NCBI RefSeq assembly: GCF_003131205.1
Contig: NZ_QFFY01000003.1
Coordinates: 682,001-746,000 of the forward strand
DNA: 64,000 nucleotides
Source of the DNA: Occallatibacter savannae
GTDB taxonomy: Bacteria > Acidobacteriota > Terriglobia > Terriglobales > Acidobacteriaceae
Reading direction: 5' to 3'
How positions within the stretch are numbered: position 1 is the stretch's first letter; every line of letters begins with the position of its first letter. Below, piece after piece: positions 8,684 to 15,187 of this stretch. A program made the position numbers and the translations under genes. The notes under the pieces are model-generated. The model saw only the letters and a list, made by a program, of their open reading frames with translations, was not told the DNA's origin and made no database searches.

Positions 8684-9640
8684 ATGTCCGCCACTTCGCA
8701 GGAACAAGCTACATCAGAACTCATCTCGCGAGAGTATGCATCTTCAGCACGGGATCTCAGAACGACCTCTGAACTGGAAGAGATTGTGGCCCAAGTCGCA
8801 GCGACGGATCAATGGGCAGATCGCGTGCGTTTCCGCGGCGACCGGCGCTGGTATGAGCGGATTCATCACGCACCAGATCATGACATCTGGATCATCAGCT
8901 GGTTGCCGGGGCAGTCGACCGGGTTCCACGATCATGGTGGCTCCATCGGCGCGTTCGCAGTAGCCTCCGGCGTCCTGCAGGAGATCCGGGCGGACGGATC
9001 CTGCCATGTTGCAGAAAGAGGCAAAGCCTTCTCATTTGGTCCGGACTATGCACACGATGTTCGGAACGACTCGAGTGCGCTCGCGGTCAGCATTCACGCC
9101 TATTCGCCGCCGCTAAATGAAATGAATGAATACGAGCTCGACAATGGATATCTGGTTCTGCGAAACACCACATCTCAGGATCGGGAACAAACGATCGTTC
9201 CGGACCCATTCACGCAGGGCAAGAAGACAACTCAACGTGTGGACGAATCCAATGTGAGCCGCCTCGTGGCAAGTGCGCGTTCCCGTCTGCACCGAGTATC
9301 TGCGCGCGAAGCCTGCAATGCGGTCTCGGCCGATCAAAACATAGTGCTTGTTGATATCCGCCCGAGCAGTCAGCGGGCCGAGGAAGGCACGATACCTGGT
9401 GCGCTCATTGTTGAGCGAAACGTACTTGAATGGCGCTTCGATCCAACCTCCAGCGCTCGTTTGCCAGTCGCGAGTAGCCCCGACTTACGCGTGATTGTTT
9501 TCTGTTCGGAAGGCTATGCGTCCAGTTTCGCTGCTGCCGGATTGCAGGAAATTGGGCTTTGGAGGGCGACGGACATCGTTGGTGGATTTCGCGCTTGGGA
9601 AGCAGAGGGACTGCCCACGAATCCACCCGAGCGGTTCTGA
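8684..9640 (+). CDS. Cysteine dioxygenase-rhodanese fusion protein
   Basis: A 318-residue cytoplasmic protein. About residues 30-160 form a cupin of the cysteine dioxygenase type I family, with the three iron-ligand histidines visible at His82 and His84 (FHDHGGS) and His124 (DYAHDV). This domain would oxidise cysteine to cysteine sulfinate. About residues 205-310 form a rhodanese domain with a DIR motif and the persulfide cysteine at Cys274 (FCSEGYASS). The fusion links cysteine oxidation with sulfane-sulfur transfer and is known from other bacteria; the exact substrate may be a thiol other than cysteine. The start has CAGGAG 7 bases upstream. It follows the S9-dioxygenase frame by 68 bases on the same strand and stands 2 kb upstream of the encapsulin operon, supporting a local sulfur theme. 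Confidence 0.88.
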   Translation: MSATSQEQATSELISREYASSARDLRTTSELEEIVAQVAATDQWADRVRFRGDRRWYERIHHAPDHDIWIISWLPGQSTGFHDHGGSIGAFAVASGVLQEIRADGSCHVAERGKAFSFGPDYAHDVRNDSSALAVSIHAYSPPLNEMNEYELDNGYLVLRNTTSQDREQTIVPDPFTQGKKTTQRVDESNVSRLVASARSRLHRVSAREACNAVSADQNIVLVDIRPSSQRAEEGTIPGALIVERNVLEWRFDPTSSARLPVASSPDLRVIVFCSEGYASSFAAAGLQEIGLWRATDIVGGFRAWEAEGLPTNPPERF

Positions 9641-9738
9641 CGCACTCCCGAGTGAATGTCCGCACAGTATAAGACTTGTGCTGCGGTTTCAACGGACCTG
9701 GAGCTTTTCCCCGGGTGTTCAAGGAGATCTCCTACATC

Positions 9739-10737
9739 ATGCCGCAATTGTCGAATTCGCTAACTCGGATTGAGAGAGGGGTCTCGAGAGTGGTCGAAAG
9801 AGCTCGAAACCGACACGTCGAGGAAGATCAGAACCCAAAGCTTCGTAGGCATTACAGAGCCCGTTTCTGGTTAGCTCGATTCGCGCTCGTTCCTCTAATC
9901 GGGCTCGGTACTGTCTTCGCAGAACAGCCTGGCAAGGCCCTTATCGTAGTCGCGCATCCAGACGACGAGTACTACTGCGCATCCACCGTCTACAAAATGG
10001 CTGTGCAACTCGGCGGAACCGTAGACGAACTGATCATCACGAACGGCGAAGGCGGTTATCGCTATTCAACCCTCGCCGCGGCCTACTATAAGAAGCCGTT
10101 GACGAATGAGGTCGTCGGGCGGAGAGAATTGCCGGCGATTCGCAGACAAGAGGCAATCAATGCCGGCAAGGTGCTTGGGATACGATCGCACTACTTTCTC
10201 GATCAGGTCGATCAGCACTTCACCACAGACGAGAGGGATGGGGCCAAGTACGGCTGGAAGTCTGACTTGATCTCCTCACGCATTCGAGCACTGATCAGGC
10301 AAGAGAAGTATAGGTACGTCTTCGCGTTGCTTCCGCGTGCCACATCCCACGGGTACCATCAGGCTGCTACGGCCCTGGCGGCTTCGGCAATCCAGGCTTT
10401 GCCTCCCATTCTTCGGCCAGTCTTGCTTGGATTCGATACGAATCCGGCGCGCTTCGAACCACTGCCGACAGAACTGTTCCCGCAGACATGGCAACTCGAC
10501 TATCGCTTCGCATTCGACAGAACTACCAAGTTCGGTTTCCGTGATGCGTTGTCATACCAAATCGTTGTGGATTGGATGATCGCCGAGCACAAATCACAGG
10601 GCTTGTTGCAGACAATGGACCGCAGAGACCCGAAAGAATACATCTGGGTAGATCTTTCGAGTAGCCCCCAGGCTCAGAAATCAGCCGACTCACTCTTCCG
10701 CCTTCTTGGTCAGGACGTCACACACAATGACAAATAG
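9739..10737 (+). CDS. PIG-L/LmbE family deacetylase, membrane-anchored or exported
   Basis: A 332-residue zinc-dependent N-acyl deacetylase candidate. The metal motif AHPDDE is at residues 72-77, followed by TNGEGGYRYSTLAAAYY, typical of the family. A hydrophobic stretch (FWLARFALVPLIGLGTVFA, about residues 39-57) precedes the domain, so the enzyme is likely exported or anchored. Family members remove acetyl groups from N-acetylglucosamine conjugates, including precursors of mycothiol and bacillithiol, but an exported copy is more likely to act on envelope or imported glycans. The start at 9739 has AAGGAG 12 bases upstream, somewhat far; the frame is open to a TTG at 9676. Its end overlaps the next gene by 11 bases. 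Confidence 0.75.
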   Translation: MPQLSNSLTRIERGVSRVVERARNRHVEEDQNPKLRRHYRARFWLARFALVPLIGLGTVFAEQPGKALIVVAHPDDEYYCASTVYKMAVQLGGTVDELIITNGEGGYRYSTLAAAYYKKPLTNEVVGRRELPAIRRQEAINAGKVLGIRSHYFLDQVDQHFTTDERDGAKYGWKSDLISSRIRALIRQEKYRYVFALLPRATSHGYHQAATALAASAIQALPPILRPVLLGFDTNPARFEPLPTELFPQTWQLDYRFAFDRTTKFGFRDALSYQIVVDWMIAEHKSQGLLQTMDRRDPKEYIWVDLSSSPQAQKSADSLFRLLGQDVTHNDK

Positions 10738-11038
10738 GCAGTTCAATCAGTCGACTGAGGCTCCCGGTTCCGCACCGGACCTGCCATGGGTACATTGTGC
10801 GCTCGTGGCGCGAGATATGCGTCTGTCGGGGATCTCCTATGCTGAGGCCCTTCGCGCATTTCAGAGGCGCTACATCATCGAAGTCTTGGCAGCTGAAGGT
10901 TTCCACCTTGGAAGAACATCGCGGCAGCTGGGAGTTCATCCCAATACACTTACGCGAACCACCCACGATCTGCGAATCAATGTCGGGGAAATCCGCAAAA
11001 ATCGGCCTGAGGTCATACGAGCCCTATTAACCGCCTAA
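10727..11038 (+). CDS. Small Fis-type helix-turn-helix protein
   Basis: A 103-residue protein whose second half is a Fis/HTH_8 domain: ALRAFQRRYIIEVLAAEGF, then TSRQLGVHPNTLTRTTHDL, matching the DNA-recognition helix at the C-terminus of NtrC-family regulators. No AAA+ or receiver domain is attached, so it is a stand-alone DNA-binding protein. The ATG at 10727 overlaps the end of the PIG-L gene by 11 bases, indicating translational coupling; a GTG at 10706 is an alternative. Its target is unknown; the sulfur genes immediately downstream are an obvious candidate (inference). Confidence 0.65.
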   Translation: MTNRQFNQSTEAPGSAPDLPWVHCALVARDMRLSGISYAEALRAFQRRYIIEVLAAEGFHLGRTSRQLGVHPNTLTRTTHDLRINVGEIRKNRPEVIRALLTA

Positions 11039-11130
11039 CCACTTCAATTCCATTGGGTTGGGATGAAACACATTCGCTTCATCAACAATCACTAGTGCTG
11101 GTCATCTACGGGTCCTCGGAAAGACGTGAT

Positions 11131-11241
11131 ATGCTCTACGACATGAGTTTTGGCTCCCAGAAGAGCGTCGTTTGTTGTCTCGCCTGCTGTATGTGCTGCG
11201 AGCACGTGTCTTCTGGTATGAGGGGATTGCGAAGCCAATAG
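11131..11241 (+). CDS. Poly-cysteine leader peptide (candidate cysteine attenuator)
   Basis: A 36-codon frame with GGAAAG 7 bases before its ATG. Residues 15-23 read CCLACCMCC: six cysteine codons in nine (11173-11199), in three adjacent pairs. Such density is characteristic of regulatory leader peptides, where ribosomes stall when charged tRNA-Cys runs low; poly-Cys leader frames controlling sulfur genes are established in mycobacteria. The stop codon at 11239 lies 25 bases before a strong intrinsic terminator, and the rhodanese-encapsulin-desulfurase operon begins just after that. The peptide is almost certainly not functional by itself. No expression evidence is available. Confidence 0.72.
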   Translation: MLYDMSFGSQKSVVCCLACCMCCEHVSSGMRGLRSQ

Positions 11242-11266
11242 GCTGAAATCAATCGAGTCTCAACGG

Positions 11267-11309
11267 ACCCACCGCCAGAAGATGCACTGGCAGGTGGGTT
11301 TTCTATTTT
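11267..11309 (+). terminator. Attenuator-type intrinsic terminator before the encapsulin operon
   Basis: ACCCACCGCCAG (11267-11278) pairs perfectly with CTGGC (11287-11291) and GGTGGGT (11293-11299), leaving one bulged A and an 8-base loop, followed by the T-rich tail TTTTCTATTTT. It lies between the poly-Cys leader peptide and the rhodanese start at 11334, the position expected of a transcription attenuator. A 5-base segment at 11213-11217 (CTGGT) could pair with the 3' part of the left arm as a weak antiterminator, but I could not resolve a full alternative fold by eye. Confidence 0.8.
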
Positions 11310-11333
11310 GGGCCAAAGAAGGAGAAATGCGAA

Positions 11334-11654
11334 GTGAGCGTTCCTGAGATTCAAGCTGAAGAACTAAAGACCCTACTCGACCACGGCGATAAGCTGTTTC
11401 TGCTCGATGTCCGAGACGAATACGAATATGAGATCTCCAATATAGGCGGTCACCTGATTCCGTTGCCGGAGCTTCCGAAGCGCCTCAATGAACTGAACTC
11501 ACGGCACGAGATCGTAACGGTGTGCAAGATGGGCTCGCGAGGAGTCAAGGCAGCGGAATTACTTCAAGAGCGGGGCTTCAAGCGAGTCCGAAACCTTAGA
11601 GGTGGGATTCATGCTTGGTCCGAGCGTGTTGATCGCGCAGTTCGCAAGTATTGA
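11334..11654 (+). CDS. Single-domain rhodanese (sulfurtransferase)
   Basis: A 106-residue rhodanese-fold protein that carries sulfane sulfur as a cysteine persulfide. LLDVRDEYEYEISNIGGH (about 23-40) and the active loop CKMGSRG with nucleophile Cys64 are present, followed by AAELLQERGFKRVRNLRGGI. It resembles rhodanese tails of MoeB/ThiF-type proteins. The GTG start at 11334 has AAGGAG 9 bases upstream; an ATG at 11327 leads only to a six-codon frame. As the first gene behind the poly-Cys leader and terminator, and upstream of shell and desulfurase, it is the likely acceptor or donor of sulfur for the compartment. Rhodaneses are known neighbours of family 2A encapsulins. Confidence 0.9.
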   Translation: MSVPEIQAEELKTLLDHGDKLFLLDVRDEYEYEISNIGGHLIPLPELPKRLNELNSRHEIVTVCKMGSRGVKAAELLQERGFKRVRNLRGGIHAWSERVDRAVRKY

Positions 11655-11698
11655 CCCGACTTCTCCCGCTCCACTCGGCGCCTCCGAACTGCGACAGC

Positions 11699-11730
11699 GG
11701 CCAGGATTGAGCATTGTTGATGCCCTGGCC
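11699..11730 (+). promoter_or_regulatory. Strong hairpin between rhodanese and encapsulin genes
   Basis: GGCCAGG (11699-11705) pairs with CCTGGCC (11724-11730), and the loop contains a nested GCAT/ATGC stem. No T-run follows, so it is not a standard intrinsic terminator. It could protect or punctuate the transcript and so set the ratio between rhodanese and shell protein (inference). A poor promoter-like pair, TTGATG at 11717 and TAAAAT at 11743, has a 20-base spacer. Confidence 0.5.
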
Positions 11731-11783
11731 ACTTCTCCGATGTAAAATCGCTGCATTCTTCGGCAAATAGCAAGGAGTTCTCT

Positions 11784-12704
11784 GTGCCTGAAACTACGCG
11801 TACATCTCTCAGCGAACAATCGGCTTATCAACTTGCAAACGTAACCAAGACTGCTCCTATATATAGTGCGGTTACGCCGCGGTGGGTCGTGCGGCTTCTG
11901 GATTGGAAGCCCCTCGAGGCCGGTATCTTCCGCAGAAATCGCGTTGTCGATGAGAAACCCATTGAGGTTGCTTGCAGCCACATTCAAGAAGCAGAGATCC
12001 CTGGAACATACGCCGAGTACGAAGAGAATCCGCGCGAATACATTCTGAGCAGTATCAATGCTGTCGTTAACGTCGACACGCGCATCGGAGACCTGTTCAG
12101 CAAACCGTACGACCAGATCCGGGAGCAGCTGCGAGTCACAATCGAAGCAGTGAAGGAGCGACAGGAAAACGAACTCCTCAACAATGCCGACTATGGCCTT
12201 TTGAATAACGTCGTAGACTCGCAGCGCATCGCCACACGAAAAGGCTCTCCGACACCCGACGATCTCGACGAGTTGTTGACGAAGGTTTGGAAGGAGCCAT
12301 CATTCTTCCTTGCCAACCCGCGTACGATCGCCGCCTTCGGCCGTGAGTGCACGCGCCGCGGCGTGCCTCCGCCCACAGTCACTCTGTTCGGTAATCCCTT
12401 CCTTACGTGGCGCGGGATTCCCCTCATCCCGACCGACAAGATTCGGGTAGCCGGCAAGATTCCGAAGTCAAAGATACTTCTGGTCCGTGTCGGCGAGCGC
12501 AAGCAAGGCGTCATTGGGTTGTTCCAGCCCGGGCTCGCAGGCGAACAGAGCCCAGGTCTATCGGTGCGATTCAAGGGAATCAGCGACAACGGGCTGTCGT
12601 CCTATTTGATTTCGCTCTACTGCTCTGCTTCTGTTCTCGCTGACGATGCCATAGCGGTTCTCGATGATGTCGAGGTTGGGCACTACCATGAGTACACCAA
12701 GTAG
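11784..12704 (+). CDS. Family 2A encapsulin shell protein (SrpI-like)
   Basis: A 306-residue HK97-fold capsid-like protein that self-assembles into an icosahedral protein compartment in the cytoplasm. It reads along its length like the SrpI/family 2A encapsulins: N-arm LSEQSAYQLANVTKTAPIYS, RWVVRLLDWKPLEAGIFRRN, the A-domain/spine region EYEENPREYILSSINAVVNV, the ELLNNADYGLLNNV helix, and the ending SSYLISLYCSASVLADDAIA. There is no cyclic-nucleotide-binding insertion, which separates it from family 2B. The GTG start has AAGGAG 6 bases upstream. The downstream gene overlaps by 17 bases and encodes a cysteine desulfurase with an extended N-terminus, the established cargo of this family, which makes the call strong. 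Shell size and pores cannot be judged from sequence alone. Confidence 0.93.
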   Translation: MPETTRTSLSEQSAYQLANVTKTAPIYSAVTPRWVVRLLDWKPLEAGIFRRNRVVDEKPIEVACSHIQEAEIPGTYAEYEENPREYILSSINAVVNVDTRIGDLFSKPYDQIREQLRVTIEAVKERQENELLNNADYGLLNNVVDSQRIATRKGSPTPDDLDELLTKVWKEPSFFLANPRTIAAFGRECTRRGVPPPTVTLFGNPFLTWRGIPLIPTDKIRVAGKIPKSKILLVRVGERKQGVIGLFQPGLAGEQSPGLSVRFKGISDNGLSSYLISLYCSASVLADDAIAVLDDVEVGHYHEYTK

Positions 12705-14802
12705 TCCGGGAGATCTGCCCGGCAACCCGACGACTGGGAAATTGAACACCGGTGGCGACGACGCCCTCGCGTCTCTATCGGGAGCGCTCGTAAGCCCGGA
12801 AGTACTCGCGCGCATGGCCAACGAGTTGTTCAATGCATTGCCGGCCGGCGCTGAAGAATTTCCCGACGAGATCCGAAACCCAACGCAGGGCGCCAACCCA
12901 CTCCAGTCTCAACCCTCATCGGTTCCAGCATTCCCCCCTGAGGTTTCGCTACCTTCAGATCCCCATCTTCCTGGAATGCCAGCGAGTGCCGGGCCAGCTA
13001 CAATTGCGCCGATCACAACTCAGATCCAGATGTCGCCACCTGCACTGCCGGGTGCAGCAGCATCGACAATCCCAACCGGAGTTTCAGGACCGTTCTCTTT
13101 TCTCGACGAGATCCGACCAGCCTTCGGATTCGATCCAACACTAGGTCCGACCGCCTACCCCGACTCGAGACCCGATTCCGAGTTTGCGTCCGATTGGCAA
13201 GCATCTCACCCTCCGAGTAACAATGAGCAGCCAACATCAACGACGTCGAGTTTCAACAGTCCTCCCTCGCCGACAGTTCCAAGTTCCCTAGGGCATGTGG
13301 ATTCGTCAGCAGTTCCTGCGTTCTCATTCATGGAGGAGGCCCGACCGCTATTCTCTACAACACCATCCATTCCAGGTCCAGTCCCCGCGGGTCTCGACCC
13401 TGGCCTTCTCAGGCTTTCGGACGGAACTCGCTCAGACGAAAACCTCCACTCATCTCCTGCAAACCCATTCGGGTTCCCTCAGGAACCCCGCTCCATAACG
13501 CCGGAGAGCTTGGAAAGTCGAGACGCTGCTGGCATAGAACCGAATGTTCCTGCGGAGAGAGATCTCTCTTCATTTCCTTTCGACGCCGCGGCTCTCAAGC
13601 GAGACTTCCCGATTCTTCACGAGCGTGTTCACGGGCGCCCGCTCGTATGGCTCGATAACGCCGCCACAACTCAGAAGCCGCAGAGTGTTCTTGACCGGCT
13701 TACCTACTATTACGAGCACGAAAACTCTAACGTCCATAGAGCTGCCCACGAATTAGCGGCGCGAGCAACGGACGCCTACGAGTCAGCCAGGGAGAAGGTG
13801 CGGCGGTTCCTGAATGCATCGTCCTCTCGTGAGATTGTTTTCGTTCGCGGCGCAACGGAAGGAATCAATCTTGTTGCGCAGAGCTGGGGTCGTCAGAACA
13901 TTCAGAAAGACGATGAGATTGTAATCACCTGGCTTGAGCACCACGCCAACATCGTTCCGTGGCAGATGCTGTGCTCAGAAAAGGGCGCACACCTTCGCGT
14001 AGTACCGGTGGACTCCACCGGACAAGTCCTCCTGGACGAGTACGAAAAGCTTCTGGGACCCAAGACGCGCCTCGTTGCATTTTCGCAAGTCTCAAATGCC
14101 CTCGGAGTCGTGACGCCCGCAAACGCAATCATCGATGCTGCTCATCGACACGGCGCCAAGGTCCTGCTCGATGGAGCACAGTCCGTATCGCACATGCGGA
14201 CCGATGTTCAATCGCTCGATTGCGACTTCTTCGTCTTCTCAGGGCATAAGGTGTTCGCGCCTACGGGCATCGGCGTTGTTTACGCCAAGCCCGAGATACT
14301 CGAACATATGCCACCGTGGCAGGGTGGCGGCAACATGATCCAAGACGTCACCTTCGAGAAGACCATATACCAGCCCGCACCGCAACGCTTCGAAGCCGGC
14401 ACCGGCAATATCGCAGACGCCGTTGGGCTCGGCGCTGCGATCGATTATCTTGACCGCGTCGGAATGGAGAACATCTCCCGCCATGAACATACGTTGCTTG
14501 TCTACGCAACAGAGTCGCTCCTGCAGATTCCTGGCCTGCGAATCATCGGTACAGCAAAGGAAAAGGCTGGCGTGATCTCGTTCGTGATGGACGGATTCCG
14601 CACCGAAGAGATCGGCGACTACCTCAATCATAATGGGATTGCAGTCCGTTCAGGGCATCATTGCGCCCAACCAATCCTCCGCCGCTTCGGACTGGAAAGC
14701 ACGGCGCGAGCTTCGCTAGCCCTCTACAACACTCTCGACGACATCGATGCCTTAGTTCGAGCGCTCTGGAATCTGCGGCAGGGACGAACATCGATCGAGT
14801 GA
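12688..14802 (+). CDS. Encapsulin cargo: SufS-type cysteine desulfurase with long disordered N-terminus
   Basis: A 704-residue protein. Residues about 300-704 are a complete PLP-dependent SufS-type desulfurase (LDNAATTQKP; Schiff-base Lys521 in SGHK; active Cys659 in GHHCAQP), which releases sulfur from cysteine as persulfide. Residues 1-295 are Pro/Ser/Thr-rich and predicted disordered, unlike free SufS (about 405 residues); this is the cargo-loading extension. It holds LARMANELF at 40-48, which from memory resembles a conserved segment of known family 2A cargo, and a short motif F-x-[DEQ]-E-x-R four times: 58-63, 138-143, 214-219 and 263-268, two of them within the longer FSF[LM][DE]E[IA]RP. 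The ATG at 12688 overlaps the shell gene by 17 bases (translational coupling); an in-frame ATG at 12664 lacks a ribosome site. Confidence 0.93.
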   Translation: MSTPSSPGDLPGNPTTGKLNTGGDDALASLSGALVSPEVLARMANELFNALPAGAEEFPDEIRNPTQGANPLQSQPSSVPAFPPEVSLPSDPHLPGMPASAGPATIAPITTQIQMSPPALPGAAASTIPTGVSGPFSFLDEIRPAFGFDPTLGPTAYPDSRPDSEFASDWQASHPPSNNEQPTSTTSSFNSPPSPTVPSSLGHVDSSAVPAFSFMEEARPLFSTTPSIPGPVPAGLDPGLLRLSDGTRSDENLHSSPANPFGFPQEPRSITPESLESRDAAGIEPNVPAERDLSSFPFDAAALKRDFPILHERVHGRPLVWLDNAATTQKPQSVLDRLTYYYEHENSNVHRAAHELAARATDAYESAREKVRRFLNASSSREIVFVRGATEGINLVAQSWGRQNIQKDDEIVITWLEHHANIVPWQMLCSEKGAHLRVVPVDSTGQVLLDEYEKLLGPKTRLVAFSQVSNALGVVTPANAIIDAAHRHGAKVLLDGAQSVSHMRTDVQSLDCDFFVFSGHKVFAPTGIGVVYAKPEILEHMPPWQGGGNMIQDVTFEKTIYQPAPQRFEAGTGNIADAVGLGAAIDYLDRVGMENISRHEHTLLVYATESLLQIPGLRIIGTAKEKAGVISFVMDGFRTEEIGDYLNHNGIAVRSGHHCAQPILRRFGLESTARASLALYNTLDDIDALVRALWNLRQGRTSIE

Positions 14803-14870
14803 ACGAGCAGCTAAGTGAAGTCGGATCTGCTTCGAGTTCGCTTTCGACTCCCACACTTCGAGCCAGGTTA

Positions 14871-14899
14871 TTGCGATTGCAACAAAGCAGTGATACAAA
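14871..14899 (+). promoter_or_regulatory. Candidate promoter for the second leader peptide and transporter
   Basis: TTGCGA and TACAAA separated by 17 bases, ending 15 bases before the leader-peptide ATG at 14915. The match to a sigma-70 promoter is moderate. If used, the leader peptide would stand at the very 5' end of the transcript. Confidence 0.3.
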
Positions 14900-14914
14900 A
14901 GGAAGACGCGAGAT

Positions 14915-14983
14915 ATGATCCACTCTCTCCAAGCCGGCCGACCTTCTTCCAGCCGTACCCTCGCTGCCTGTTGTTGTCAGTAG
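14915..14983 (+). CDS. Second poly-cysteine leader peptide, upstream of the transporter
   Basis: A 22-codon frame, MIHSLQAGRPSSSRTLAACC followed by C-Q-stop, with GGAAG 9 bases before the ATG. Three consecutive TGT cysteine codons (14969-14977) stand one codon before the stop. This arrangement, a Cys run at the very end of a short upstream frame, resembles the mycobacterial cysteine-responsive leader frames. No intrinsic terminator follows, so control here would be at translation: TGCCT at 14965-14969, touching the first Cys codon, is complementary to AGGCA at 15038-15042, which overlaps the ribosome site of the next gene. That pairing is only five bases and needs folding. Confidence 0.55.
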   Translation: MIHSLQAGRPSSSRTLAACCCQ

Positions 14984-15047
14984 CTTTCTCTTCTCCGCTC
15001 CATTCCTGAAATCCCCAATCCATAGCCCAATACACGGAGGCACGCCC

Positions 15048-15167
15048 ATGTCCGTTACACGCCCCTCATCCAGGCAACAGATCTCCATAGACACCTGGGC
15101 GGTGGTCCTCGCACTGCTTTTAGCCCTTCTTGTTCGCGTTGGAATCCTCAAAGCGGTGCCCTGGTAA
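15048..15167 (+). CDS. 39-residue single-pass membrane peptide before the YeiH transporter
   Basis: GGAGG stands 7 bases before the ATG. The product has a polar N-terminus (MSVTRPSSRQQISID), one hydrophobic helix (TWAVVLALLLALLVRVGIL) and ends in KAVPW. The gene is 20 bases upstream of the YeiH-family frame on the same strand. From memory, longer members of this transporter family begin with a similar helix carrying a D-x-W-A-V motif, so the peptide may be that helix as a separate subunit (inference). It is too short for routine gene finding; strong ribosome site, hydrophobic pattern and position are the support. Confidence 0.6.
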   Translation: MSVTRPSSRQQISIDTWAVVLALLLALLVRVGILKAVPW

Positions 15168-15187
15168 CCACCTGAAAGGAGCCTTCA

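Noticed and set aside
11784..12704. Reading the shell gene as a phage major capsid protein
   Set aside because: No portal, protease or terminase genes are nearby, and the overlap with a desulfurase carrying a loading extension fits a family 2A encapsulin.
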